Below are positions 11,043 to 21,405 of a DNA stretch of 64,000 nucleotides, one piece after another. This stretch comes from Globisporangium splendens (Eukaryota > Oomycota > Peronosporomycetes > Pythiales > Pythiaceae), in contig VFIW01000012.1 in the NCBI GenBank assembly GCA_006386115.1, forward strand, positions 186,001 to 250,000, written 5' to 3'. Position numbers and translations under genes: made by a program. The notes beneath the pieces were generated by a model that had not been told where the DNA came from, did no database searches, and saw nothing but the letters and a program-made list of their open reading frames with translations. Each line of letters starts with the position of its first letter. Position 1 is the stretch's first letter.

Positions 11043-11694
11043 TGTAATGGGCCATAACCAGCCATTACATGAAGGTGGATCTGTCCCCAGATCTAGTGTG
11101 CCACACACCACCTTCAGCGTGCATTGTGGAGACACAAATGACAAAGGGATTACAGTAATACAGTCCCCACATGCACGTGTGACGTCATTCGATGACGTCA
11201 CGAGTGTTCTCTGTGCTGATCAGTGCAAAATGTTGTTCTCATGTACTAACCAGTACTGAGCGATAACATCCATGTACTAACCAAGTACTGAGTAATGGTT
11301 CCTGCTTGGGAAACTACACTGGCGACGAGACCGACGTGTCTCTGCCACCTGGAGTGAGTGGTGCGAGCCAATCACTTTGCAGGGAATCTCCGACAAGACT
11401 TGAAGATCAAGCTTCTAGAAGATCCCGTAGATTCAACCTCAGTGTACCCAAGGTTTTATATATCAGATTCGTAGTTTTTATTATGCATGTTTAGGTTTTA
11501 GTTGTAAAACCTGTAGGATCCCTTGGGGTTCATTAGTAAGTAGCGACAGGAACCATAACTACATTTAATTCAGTTGCAATTTTACCCTCAAGCCCTCATG
11601 TCGTCCTTCCTCCCTCCAAGTCGGGAGATCGCTTCCTCTGGCACAAGCGTGTGTGCCGTGTTTGAGGGGCTGATTGGAATAGCGCCCTCTTGCA
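11043..11694 (+). repeat. E3-type LTR L1
   Basis: 652 bp starting TGTAATGGGCC and ending TCTTGCA, with 5' flank GCCGG in E1 sequence. The LTR limits follow from comparison with L2, L3, L4 and L5. Two copies of the palindrome TGACGTCA lie 5 bp apart at 11180-11200. The next base begins E3 internal sequence with no obvious primer-binding site. Confidence 0.85.
11180..11200 (+). promoter_or_regulatory. Paired TGACGTCA (CRE/bZIP-type) sites in LTR
   Basis: Two perfect TGACGTCA palindromes separated by TTCGA. The pair is kept in L2, L3, L4 and L5; L6 keeps one intact site. Such octamers are bZIP binding sites in other eukaryotes, so a role as LTR enhancer is an inference. Confidence 0.45.
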
Positions 11695-13730
11695 CCTTGT
11701 GATATTGCGGTGTGCGATGGCCCCCCATGTTCACAAGTGGCACCCATTTTGAAGACGACAAACGGAGGTGGAGCAGTCAGGCGCCAGAAAAAGACTGTCT
11801 CCTTTGCCATCGACGACGAGAGGGTTCGCGATGGCGTTGACGAGAGTGAATGGAAGTGGAGCAGACACCCTTCCCAAGACAAGAAGACCAGCAAGAGAAG
11901 TGTTCCGTCAAGAGTCTTGAGTTCCCCTGATCAAGGTACAAGTGATGATGACGAAGGGAGTGTCCAAGCACAAGACACTCCAAGCGAGTTTGTGAATATC
12001 GCGGTCTACAATGAAGAAGGTGACGTGGATGTAATCCGCCACGTGAAGATTGAAAATCCTCCAAGTTCAGTCGAAGAGTTGATTTCCTTGCCGTCGATGA
12101 GCAAGAAGACACTGGAGCGCAGCCTAGCGAGAGGCGATATTGCGCAGGTGTGTGCGATCGTCGAAATGGTCGACGAAGGCTTCGTCAACACAGCATCGAG
12201 TGCGGATGCGGATGTGTTGGACAAAAAGACACGGAAGGAAAGGTTCGAGGAGCAGTCATGGGACGCCCTCAAGGAGGACCCCGTGTATGCGCTTGCCAGG
12301 GAATTTGAAGACATTTTCCCTGACAAGGTGCCGGACGAATTGCCATTCGACAGAGGCATTCGTCATGAGATTGATGTACTTCCTGGCACGAAGTACTGCA
12401 TCACAAGACAGTGGCCGTTCCCAAAGGAACAAGTCGAGGCGATCGACGAGTTCTTTGCGCAACGTGCTAAGGCTGGTCATGTGCGAGAGAGCAAGTCTCC
12501 GCATTGCAGCCCCACTTTCTGTGTGAAGAAGGCAACTGGAGGTTGGCGCATTGTTCACGCTTTCAACAAGCTGAACGGCACGACAATTCCAGCCCAGACT
12601 CCGGTTCCACGCAAGGACATGATCCTTGATGGAATGGTTGGCAGCACCGTCTTCAGTGCTATCGATCTGAAAGATGGGTTCTATCAGATTCGAATGCGCG
12701 AAGACGATGTTCCACTAACCGCAGTGAGTACCCCGAGTGGTATGCTGTGGGAATGGTTAGTGATGCCACAGGGACTGAAGAATGCTCCTGCGACCTTCAA
12801 TCGAATGGTCGCGAACGTTCTTCGTCCTTTGCGAACATTTGCACCAAGTTACTTTGACGATATTTTCGTTCATAGTAAGACCACGAATGGGAAGTCTGAT
12901 GTCGATGTTCATCTCGATCATCTTCGTCAAGTTTTCCAGGTCATGCGTGAGAATAAACTCTACGCAAACTTGAAGAAGTGCATGTTCTTCGCCCCCGAGA
13001 TCCCTGTTCTCGGTTGTTTTGTGGGCAAGAGCGGTGTTCGAGTCGATCCGGAGAAGGTCAAAGCTATTGACGATTGGCCAGTGCCTCAGAACGTCAAACA
13101 GCTGCGACAATGGTTGGGTCTAGCCAACTACTTGCACAAGTACACGCGCAATTATGCAGCGTTGGTGCAACCCCTCACACAGCTCTTGAAGAAAGACGTT
13201 GAGTGGAAGTGGTCGAAAGACCATCAGACGGCGTTCGAAGAAGTCAAGAGGAGTCTTCGAGAAGCTCCTGTGTTGGCTCTGCCAAACCACGACAAGCCGT
13301 TCCACGTCATCTGCGATGCGAGCGACTATGCCATCGGTTGCGCATTGATGCAACACGGTGATGAGGGTCATGAGCGAGTTGTGTCGTATCAGTCACGGCA
13401 ACTCCGACCCGCAGAACGGAACTACCCAGTTCACGACAAGGAACTTCTGGCGATGAAGTATCCTTTGGTCAAGCTGCGTGTGTATCTGCTTGGCGAGGAG
13501 CGCTTTGCTATCTACACTGATCACGCATCTCTGCGTACGGCAGTGAAGACTCCCCATTTGTCGCAAAGAATGGCGAGATGGTTCTCCTTCTTTGCAGAGC
13601 ACAACTTCGTTGTACACTACAAGCCAGGCAAGACGAACATCTTAGCCGATGCGCTGTCAAGACGTCCGGATTACGATCCGAAGACCAAGAGTGAAGACAC
13701 GGACGGAGCGTGTCGACTCTGTGAAGATGT
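11695..13730 (+). pseudogene. E3 copy 1: reverse transcriptase and RNase H
   Basis: Begins directly after LTR L1 at VCDGPPCSQV, equivalent to the protease-RT linker, so gag and protease are missing. RT motifs: KKATGGWRIVHAFNKLN, DLKDGFYQIRM and the catalytic YFDD (YxDD type) in SYFDDIFVHS. RNase H follows: CDASDYAIGCALMQ, HDKELLAMKYPL and YTDHASLRT. The frame is open from 11710 without an ATG at its start. A one-base deletion at about 13730 (GATGTCAAG against GATGTTCAAG in copy 3) shifts it out of the integrase frame. Confidence 0.88.
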
Positions 13731-15886
13731 CAAGCGATCGCGGTGCGAGCTGCGACTACAGTGCGAGAAGAGATCGTCGAAGGGTACAAGTCTGACGAAA
13801 CATGTCAGGACTTGTTGAAGTATTTCAAGGACCCTTCCGACAAAGCACTGCAAGGTCTTCCGTCGCGCACAAGATCGCGAGTTCACCGCTTTCGAGTACA
13901 CAATAGGTTGTTGTACTATGCGGTCGAACAAGGGGATACAGCAAGGATTGTTGTTCCCAACGACGAAGGTCTGCGTCATCGACTCTTGTATGAGTACCAT
14001 GACAGTCCTTCGGCTGGCCGTCTCGGACGTGAGAAAACGTTTCTCAGTCTTTCCCGGGATTACTACTGGCCACACATGTGCAAGTGGGTACGCAAGTATG
14101 TGAGGACTTGCGAGATCTGCCAACGAGTGAAACCCTCTGGTTCCACGCAGGCACCACTTCGTCCATTGGCTGTCCCATCGGACAGTTGGAAGTCTGTGAG
14201 TATGGATTTCATATTCGGACTTCCAAGAGACACACATGGACGCAATGGCATCCTTGTGTTTGTGGACCGATTCAGCAAGATGGTTCATCTTGCGCCTGTT
14301 TCGGACAAGATCTCTGCTGAGAAGACTGCCAAGGTCTTTGTAAACGTCGTATTCCGTCTACACGGATTACCAGTCGAGATCGTGTCTGGCCGTGACACCC
14401 GTTTCACGTCCAAGTTCTGGCGTGCACTGCTCGGACTTCTGGACACCAAGTTGTCCATGTCAACAGCGGCACACCCTGAAACGGACGGTCAAACAGAACG
14501 AGTGAATCGTGTCCTCGAAGACGTGTTGCGCAGCTACGCAACGTCTTTCAAAGAGTGGAGTGAGTTTCTCCCTCTTGCCGAGTTTGCGTTGAACAACTCC
14601 ACGCATGTCTCGACGGGTCACTCTCCATTTTATGTGAACTATGGCATTCACCCTCGAGTGCCTGCTTCCATAATGGGTGAGGTCTCTACCTTAAGTGGGG
14701 GAGGGACTCCGGCTCATGGTAACAAGCCGAAGTCGTCTTACGACCTGAATGCTGCTTCCGAGTTGAAAGCGAATTTTGACTCGATGAAACCCCTCGACGA
14801 CCTAACAAGTCGTGAAGGGCAGCAAGTCGATGACTTTGTTGTGAGGAGACAAGCCGTTGTGAGGTTTGTTCGAGACGCAATCGCGAAGGCTCAGGATCTG
14901 CAAAAGGAACAAGCAGACAAGAGCGGAAGGAAGAACAAGCAAGTTTATAAGATCAATGATCTTGTATTACCTAGCACGGCGAACCTGCCTGAACATGCAG
15001 TGTCCAACTTGGGAAGCTCGAGGCTTCTGCCAAGGTTCATTGGACCGCTCAAGGTAGTGAAATGCAGTGGTGATGCCTACACGCTAGACATACCTATACG
15101 CATGCGTCTACACCCGACATTTTATGTGGGTAGACTAAAGCCTTACCTTCCGAGTGGATCTGCGGATCCTACGAGATCTTCCGCAAACGATCGAGCTGAT
15201 CGTGAAGCTTCTCCACTTGATTGCGAAGAGCAAACAGCTCATCGCTCTGGAGATTCTTCTCGGCGTACAGGAGTTGCAGGACGTCGAAGGATTGGTCCTT
15301 CACTGCCTCCAACGCTTGAAGACGAGAATGGTACTCACCACGAAGTATCTCGAGTGCCGAACCTGCCTCTTCCACAGAGCGCAACAGGCGATCGTGAGCC
15401 AACTCACGAGACTTCACGTTCTTCCAGAGTCGAACAAGTTCGTCTTGAACCTGTTGGAACCGTTCCACGAAACGGGACTCCAAAGCCGAACACTGGGCAG
15501 AACCTTCTGTCAGATCGTCGATCTTCGACTCATGATCGGCGACAAGGTTCTCGAGACTCTCGCAGCGTTCCTCAAGTGTCGAACAACGCTGCTGCAAAGC
15601 CTCGATTTGCCCACGATGAGCACACTTCCAGAGTCGCTCAATCGTTTCTCGTTCAGCCCCACCCCCGTTGTTAGACTCTCAGGGAGAGCATCGCTGGGTG
15701 GTTGAGTCGATTGTTGATCATGAAGATCGACCGACTCATCGTCGAGGAAAGAAGCAGTTGAACCATCAACGCTCCTACAGAGTTCGGTGGCGTGGATATC
15801 CACCGAGCTCGGACACGTGGGAGCCTCGTCAGACATTGGAGTCTGATGTTCCCGACGTGGTCCGCAGCTATGAGAACTGCTTGTAG
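13731..15886 (+). pseudogene. E3 copy 1: integrase and chromodomain
   Basis: The integrase zinc domain has CEICQ, but the second His is replaced (SAGRLG here, SGGHLG in the other two copies). The catalytic core shows MDFIFGLP, SGRDTRFTS and TDGQTERVNR with the D,D,E residues. Then come the GPL/F module (PRFIGPLKVV) and HPTFYVGRLKPY. A ~170-residue low-complexity linker is followed by a chromodomain, VVESIVDHEDR to YRVRWRGYPPSSDTWEP, ending at 15886. A one-base deletion in the T-run at 15645-15647 separates linker and chromodomain frames. The chromodomain classifies E3 as a chromovirus, a group that targets marked chromatin. Confidence 0.88.
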
Positions 15887-16228
15887 CGTCGCCAGGGACG
15901 ACACTACGACGACCAGAGCTAAGGTTCGCTCTGTCGTCAGCGGGAGTTCTTCTTTGGGCACGAGCATTGCCACGACGAAGAAGACGCTCCATCTTGTTCT
16001 CATTCTCAAGACGAACAAATGTTCGCCATGAGTCTCTCTGGGCTGCGACGTGTTGGTTCGGATCATCGCGATCGTTGATCCGACGCCAACTGAAGAACCG
16101 CTCCTTGTAGAACTCGAGCTCCCCTTCTTCTTCAGAATGGGAGAAATGTCGAAGAGTTCTGGAGCTGTCCACTGTCGCTTGGACGACGGACGTTCTTCAC
16201 GGTTCACTTGGTCACTTGGTCGCTTCAT
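15169..16228 (-). pseudogene. Antisense coiled-coil ORF of E3 copy 1, frameshifted
   Basis: Reverse-strand counterpart of the intact frame at 20263-21405. The ATG is at 16228 (MKRPSDQVNREERPSSKRQ). A C-run one base shorter at 16121-16124 and a T-run one base shorter at 15645-15647 split it into three frames. The second half still reads as a coiled coil (QQRCSTLEERCESLENLV). It overlaps the integrase-chromodomain linker, the chromodomain and the sense 3' untranslated stretch 15887-16304. Whether it was ever expressed is unknown. Confidence 0.5.
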
Positions 16229-16291
16229 TGCCAATTGGAAAGTGAACTGCTCCGAAAGGTCTGCAAAAGTACGCAAGGTACTTGTGACTTT

Positions 16292-16304
16292 AAGGAGGGG
16301 GTGA
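16292..16304 (+). other. Polypurine tract of E3 copy 1
   Basis: AAGGAGGGGGTGA lies immediately before LTR L2 and would prime plus-strand synthesis. The complementary tract lies at 20187-20199 in copy 2. Confidence 0.75.
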
Positions 16305-16955
16305 TGTAATGGGCCATAATCAGCCATTACATGAAGGTGGATCTGTCCCCAGATCTAGTGTGTCACACACCACCTTCAGCGTGCATTGTGGAGACACAAA
16401 TGACAAAGGGATTACAGTAATACAGTCCCCACATGCACGTGTGACGTCATTCGATGACGTCACGAGTGTTCTCTGTGCTGATCAGTGCAGAATGTTGTTC
16501 TCATGTACTAATCAGTACAGAGCAATGACATCCATGTACTAATCAAGTACTGAGTGATGGTTCCTACTTGGGAAACTGGACTGGCGACGAGACCGACGTG
16601 TCTCTGCCGCCTGAAGTGAGTGGCGCGAGCCAATCACTTTGCAGGGATTTTAAATAAGACTTGAAGTTCAAGCTTCTAGAAGATCCCGTAGGTTCAACCT
16701 CAGTGTACCCAATGTTTTATATATCAGATTCATAGGTTTTATTGTGCATGTTTAGGTTTTAGTTATAAAAGCTGTCGGATCCCTTGGGGTTCATTAGTAA
16801 GTAGCGACAGGAACCATAACTACATTTAATTCAGTTGCAATTTTACCCTCAAGCCCTCATGTCGTCCTTCCTCCCTCCAAGTCGGGAGATCGCTTCCTCT
16901 GGCACAAGCGTGTGTGCCGTGTTTGAGGGGCTGATTGGAATAGCGCCCTCTTACA
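16305..16955 (+). repeat. E3-type LTR L2
   Basis: 651 bp, TGTAATGGGCC to CTCTTACA. It follows a polypurine tract, so it is a 3' LTR. Its right flank GGCAG (16956-16960) matches the flank of L6 (CTGCC at 32460-32464 on the plus strand), not the GCCGG flank of L1. It differs from L1 at several visible sites. Confidence 0.88.
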
Positions 16956-16960
16956 GGCAG
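16956..16960 (+). other. Target-site duplication GGCAG (half)
   Basis: Five bases following L2. The mate is CTGCC at 32460-32464 beside L6. Both lie in E2 gag and restore its reading frame when joined (codons KEA then EER). Confidence 0.75.
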
Positions 16961-17811
16961 AGGAGCGTGGAAGAGAAGCAACCGGCGCAGTTGCTGCGCA
17001 GGTACAACCCCCACGACAGAAAGCTGTAAAGCTTGATATCGCAAAGTATGGCGGAGGAGACAAGGAGCCTCTCCTCCGATGGTTCGTTGAAATCGACGCC
17101 GCCATTCGCTCTGGGCAAATCCATGACCCAGAGCAACAGGTCGATTTCGCGATGTCCAAGCTCGTTGGGAGAGCGAAGAACTGGGCATTCGGTCGACGAA
17201 TGGCCAGCCACCACTGCTTCCGCACGCTTGCGGAATTCAAAAGCGACGTTCGAGCCGCTTTTGAGCCACCAAAGCCGGAATTCCGTACTCACACGGAATT
17301 CCTTGAGATCCGACAGGACAGACGCGACCTTCACGCGTACATCCAACATGCTCGATACTTGGTATCAAGTATTGTGTCAGAGCCAATCGACATGGTGACG
17401 CAAGTCGCCACGTTCATGAAAGGCTTGACGGGCGGTCCCATCAAGACCCACCTATTCCGGGAATACCCGGAAACGCTAGAGCAAGCAATCGCTCTGGCGC
17501 TTCAGGAAGACTTTAGCGCGAAGCAAGCACGGCTTCACGCGAACCCTCACCGTGCCGCGTAATTCCGGCACGCGAAGCCCTCTCCGCGCAATAACGGAGC
17601 GAAGCCAATAGATCTCTCATAGATACAAACCTCGACGGTTCGAAGGAAAACCGTCGACAAACGCAAGCAGCGTTGCCACCGCTGCCGGGGGCTGGGGCAC
17701 TTCTCCTACGAGTGCCGAGCGGCGCAGCCCGCTCCTCGCGTCCGAGAAACGTCTCGAACGGCTTCTTCGCGTAATGAGCGCGAAGAGTCAAAAAACGACA
17801 ACCACCAGTAG
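16957..17811 (+). pseudogene. E2 gag, C-terminal part with zinc knuckle
   Basis: Open from the L2 junction at 16957 with capsid motifs LLRWFVEIDA, EFKSDVRAAFEPP and MKGLTGGPIKTHLFREYP, closely related to E1 gag. TAA at 17560 and TAG at 17620 interrupt it. In the same frame the zinc knuckle CHRCRGLGHFSYEC follows at about 17674, and the frame ends at the TAG at 17809. The N-terminal part of this gag is found on the minus strand at 32460-32620. Confidence 0.85.
17790..17796 (+). promoter_or_regulatory. Candidate -1 ribosomal frameshift site (A AAA AAC)
   Basis: The heptamer AAAAAAC sits in phase with the zinc-knuckle frame (tcA AAA AAC), 12 bases before its TAG stop. A -1 slip enters exactly the protease-RT frame. 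Downstream, AGACGC (17810-17815) can pair with GCGTCT (17838-17843). GGGG at 17816-17819 in that loop could pair with CCCC at 17872-17876, a possible pseudoknot. The heptamer is a classical retroviral slippery sequence. E1 has A AAA TAC at the equivalent place, so it is not conserved there. Confidence 0.6.
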
Positions 17812-19535
17812 ACGCGGGGCGCTCTACTGGCGAATATGCGTCTGGTGCGATCGTGGTGCACAAGACGCAAGCCCCCAGCGTGCATGACACGCGCTGCTGG
17901 ACAATCACGACTGCGGATGAGCCGAGAGATCGGCTCATCCAACTTGAGATAACCGTAGAGGGATTTACGACCCCTCTGCGGGCACTGCTAGACACGGGTG
18001 CGTCGAACAACTTTGTTCGATCGCATGTCGCCCGTGCGCTAGCGAGAGTAATTTCGGAGGAATCACGTTCCTCCGAGTCGAAGATCACCGTGCGGTTGGC
18101 AACAGGTGCCACCGTCACGACGGAGAAACACGTGACACGGCTTCGTGTCACGCATGATGGACACCAAATGGAAGGAGACTTCATTTGGCTGGATTTAGAT
18201 GACAAGTTCGATGTCATCCTTGGAATGCCATGGCTGAAGAAGTATCAGCCGATCATCGATTGGAATCAACAATCGATCAGTTACCCCGCTATGAAGCGGA
18301 ACAAGGCTAACCGACCGTCGGCGCGCAGCGCGCTGGTAGTAAGCGAACATGATGCAAGGGTGTGCGATGGCCCCCTTAGCACGATGCTCGATGGAGAAGC
18401 CGCCCGAAAGTCTAAAGGACAGACTTCGGTTGCTCATCGCTCTGTACTGAAGAGCGATGACGAAGGAAAGGTACCGCCAATGGAGACCTCTGATCAAGGC
18501 TCCTCGTGCGAAGTCATCAGTGTCATGGTCACTGATGAAGATGGGTCTCATATTCATGAGATGGCGTTAGAAGACCCTCCGAAGAACGCTTCGGAAGTGG
18601 TGACGCTACCAATCATGAGCCAGAAGCGGTTCATGAAAGAACTGCATCGAGGCACCCTCGAGCAGATATGTTACATTGCTCCTCAGGAATCGAGCAATGC
18701 CGAGTCGGCAGTGCAGAGGCACCCACTCGATGAATGTTTCCTTGTGTCGTCATCAGTGATGGACACTGATGTGCTCGACGAGCCAACGAAGAAGGAACGA
18801 TTTCAGGCTCAGGGATGGGAATCCCTGAAGGACAGTCCATTCTATGGACTATTGAAGGAGTACGAAGACGTATTCCCCGAAGAAGTTCCCAGTCGTCTTC
18901 CGACAGACAAAGGAGTTCGGCATGAGATTGATCTCAAGCCGGGAACAAAGTACTGCGTCACGAGGCAATGGCCACTGCCTCGAGAGCAAGTCAAGGTGAC
19001 CGACGAGTTCTTTGAAGCTCGTCGTAAAGCGGGCCAAGTGCGCGAGTCGAATTCTCCGCACTGCAGCCCCACCTTCTGTGTGAAAAAGGCCACAGGAGGT
19101 TGGAGGATCGTGCATGCGTTCAACAAGTTGAATGCGGCAACAATCCCGGTGCAAACGCCGATACCTCGCAAAGATGTCATCATTGACAGCATGCAAGGTA
19201 GTACTATCTTGAGTACGATCGATTTGAGAGATGGGTTCTATCAAATCTTGATGCGTGAAAAGGATATCCCTTTCACAGCAGTCAGCACCCCGAGCGGGAT
19301 GCTGTGGGAGTGGCTCGTAATGCCGCAGGGGCTAACAAATGCTCCCGCCACGTTCAATAGATGCGTCACGCAACTATTACGTCCAGTGCGAGACTTCGCA
19401 CCAAGCTATTTTGACGACGTGTTCATACACAGTCGTGCATCGGATGCTGCATCCGATGTGGAAGTGCACAAAGAGCACCTCTGAAAGCTTCTCGACTTGA
19501 TGCAAAAGCACAAGTTGTACGCAAACACACAGAAG
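17796..19535 (+). pseudogene. E2 protease and reverse transcriptase, truncated by LTR L3
   Basis: The pol frame follows gag by -1. The protease has LLDTGASNNFVR near 17988 and VILGMPW. The RT has KKATGGWRIVHAFNKLN, DLRDGFYQILM and YFDD in SYFDDVFIHS. A single TGA at 19482 replaces an expected CGA codon after HKEHL; the frame then resumes (KLLDLMQKHKLYANTQKC) until LTR L3 cuts it at 19535. RNase H and integrase of E2 are not in the window. Confidence 0.87.
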
Positions 19536-20186
19536 TGTAAGAGGGCGCTATTCCAATCAGCCCCTCAAACACGGCACACACGCTTGTGCCAGAGGAAGCG
19601 ATCTCCCGACTTGGAGGGAGGAAGGACGACATGAGGGCTTGAGGGTAAAATTGCAACTGAATTAAATGTAGTTATGGTTCCTGTCGCTACTTACTAATGA
19701 ATCCCAAGGGATCCGACAGCTTTTATAACTAAAACCTAAACATGCACAATAAAACCTATGAATCTGATATATAAAACATTGGGTACACTGAGGTTGAACC
19801 TACGGGATCTTCTAGAAGCTTGAACTTCAAGTCTTATTTAAAATACCTGCAAAGTGATTGGCTCGCGCCACTCACTTCAGGCGGCAGAGACACGTCGGTC
19901 TCGTCGCCAGCCCAGTTTCCCAAACAGGAACCATCACTCAGTACTTGATTAGTACATGGATGTCATTGCTCAGTACTCATTAGTACATGAGAACAACATT
20001 CTGCACTGATCAGCACAGAGAACACTCGTGACGTCATCGAATGACGTCACACGTGCATGTGGGGACTGTCTTACCGTAATCCCTTTGTTATTTGTGTCTC
20101 CGTAATGCACGCTGAAGGTGGTGTGTGACACACTAGATCTGTGGGCAGATCCACCTTCATGTAATGGCTGGTTATGGCCCATTACA
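19536..20186 (-). repeat. E3-type LTR L3
   Basis: 651 bp in reverse orientation, 3' LTR of E3 copy 2 (the polypurine tract complement TCATCCCCTCCTT follows at 20187). Its outer flank AGAAG is in E2 RT and does not match the flank of L4. Confidence 0.87.
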
Positions 20187-20243
20187 TCATCCCCTCCTTA
20201 AAGTCACAAGTACCTTGCGTGCTTTTGCAGACCTTTCGGAGCA

Positions 20244-20260
20244 GTTCACTTTCCAATTGG
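20244..20260 (+). promoter_or_regulatory. Core-promoter-like site in front of the antisense ORF
   Basis: GTTCACTTTCCAATTGG resembles the oomycete Inr/FPR and is very close to the site at 35-50 upstream of an AA17 gene. It ends 2 bp before the ATG at 20263, so transcripts starting inside it would have a leader of only about 15 nt. Also present, complementary, at 16231-16247. Confidence 0.4.
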
Positions 20261-20262
20261 CA

Positions 20263-21405
20263 ATGAAGCGACCAAGTGACCAAGTGAACCGTGAAGAACG
20301 TCCGTCGTCCAAGCGACAGCAGACAGCTCCAGAACTCTTCGACATTTCTCCCATTCTGAAGAAGAAGGGGGAGCTCGAGTTCTACAAGGAGCGGTTCTTC
20401 AGTCGGCGTCGGATCAACGATCGCGATGATCCGAACCAACACATCGCAGCTCAGAGAGACTCATGGCGAACGTTTGTTCGTCTTGAGAACGAGAACAAAA
20501 TGGAGCGTCTTCTTCGTCGTGGCAATGCTCGTGCCCAAAGAAGAACTCCCGCTGACGACAGAGCGAATCCTAGCTCTGGTCGTCGTAGTGTCGCCCCTGG
20601 CGACGCTACAAGCAGTTCTCATAGCTGTGGACCACGTCGGGAACATCAGACTCCAATGTCTGACGAGGCTCCCACGTGTCCGAGCTCGGTGGATATCCAC
20701 GCCACCGAACTCTGTAGAAGCGTTGATGGTTCAACTACTTCTTTCCTCGACGATGAGTCGGTCGATCTTCATGATCAACAATCGACTCAACCACCCGGCG
20801 ATGCTCTCCCTGAGAGTCTAATAACGGGGGTGGGGCTGAACGAGAAAACGATTGAGCGGCTCTGGAAGTGGAAGAGTGCTCATCGTGGGCAAATCGAGGC
20901 TTTGCAGCAGCGTTGTTCGACACTTGAGGAACGCTGCGAGAGTCTCGAGAACCTTGTCGCCGATCATGAGTCGAAGATCGACGATCTGACAGAAGGTTCT
21001 GCCCAGTGTTCGGCTTTGGAGTCCCGTTGTGAGGAACGGTTCCAACAGGTTCAGGACGAACTTGTTCGACTCCGGAAGAACGAGAAGTCTCGTGAGTTGG
21101 CTCACGATCGCCTTTTGCGCTCTGTGGAAGAGGCAGGTTCGGCTCTCGAGGCACTTCGTGGCGAGTACCATTCTCATCTTCAAGCGCTGGAGTCTGTGAA
21201 GGACCGATCCTTCGACGTCCTGCAACTCCTGTACGCCGAGAAGAATCTCCAGAGCGATGAGCTGTTTGCTCTTCGCAATCAAGTGGAGAAACTTCACGAT
21301 CAGCTCGATCGTTTGCGGAAGATCTCGCAGGATCCGCAGATCCACTTGGAAGGTAAGGCTTTAGTCTACCCACATAAAATGTCGGGTGTAGACGCATGCG
21401 TGTAG
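20263..21405 (+). CDS. Intact antisense ORF of E3 encoding a coiled-coil protein
   Basis: 380 codons running opposite to pol of E3 copy 2. The N-terminus is basic (MKRPSDQVNREERPSSKRQ), like a bipartite nuclear signal, followed by SPILKKKGELEFYKERFF and an Arg-rich stretch (MERLLRRGNARAQRR). The middle is Ser/Pro/acidic. From about residue 190 to 350 it has heptad-like Leu/Glu/Arg pattern (ALQQRCSTLEERCESLENLV, VEKLHDQLDRLRK) typical of a long coiled coil. The first ~450 bp of the element on this side are non-coding in the sense direction, so openness there is not just a shadow of pol; the rest overlaps chromodomain, linker and the integrase end. The ORF is uninterrupted while pol of the same copy is broken. 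Differences from copy 1 are mostly amino-acid changing, so selection is not shown. No known family recognised. Confidence 0.5.
   Translation: MKRPSDQVNREERPSSKRQQTAPELFDISPILKKKGELEFYKERFFSRRRINDRDDPNQHIAAQRDSWRTFVRLENENKMERLLRRGNARAQRRTPADDRANPSSGRRSVAPGDATSSSHSCGPRREHQTPMSDEAPTCPSSVDIHATELCRSVDGSTTSFLDDESVDLHDQQSTQPPGDALPESLITGVGLNEKTIERLWKWKSAHRGQIEALQQRCSTLEERCESLENLVADHESKIDDLTEGSAQCSALESRCEERFQQVQDELVRLRKNEKSRELAHDRLLRSVEEAGSALEALRGEYHSHLQALESVKDRSFDVLQLLYAEKNLQSDELFALRNQVEKLHDQLDRLRKISQDPQIHLEGKALVYPHKMSGVDACV

Larger units (their letters stand above)
8269..16955 (+). repeat. Left arm of 8.7-kb inverted repeat
   Basis: Contains E1, L1, E3 and L2 on the plus strand. The same series occurs in reverse complement at 19536-28222. 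Both arms are exactly 8687 bp because single-base indels in L1 and in E3 compensate. Alignment starts at GCCACACACCC on the left and its complement ending at 28222. Confidence 0.9.

Noticed and set aside
11320..11345. TGGCGACGAGACC as a primer-binding site, making the E3 LTR only ~280 bp
   Set aside because: The same stretch is inside L2 and L3, which extend to TCTTACA and are followed there by host-element sequence, including the GGCAG duplication; so it is internal to the LTR.
11043..16955. E3 copy 1 with L1 and L2 as one simple insertion
   Set aside because: Flanks GCCGG and GGCAG differ and lie in different elements, and the LTRs differ at several positions.
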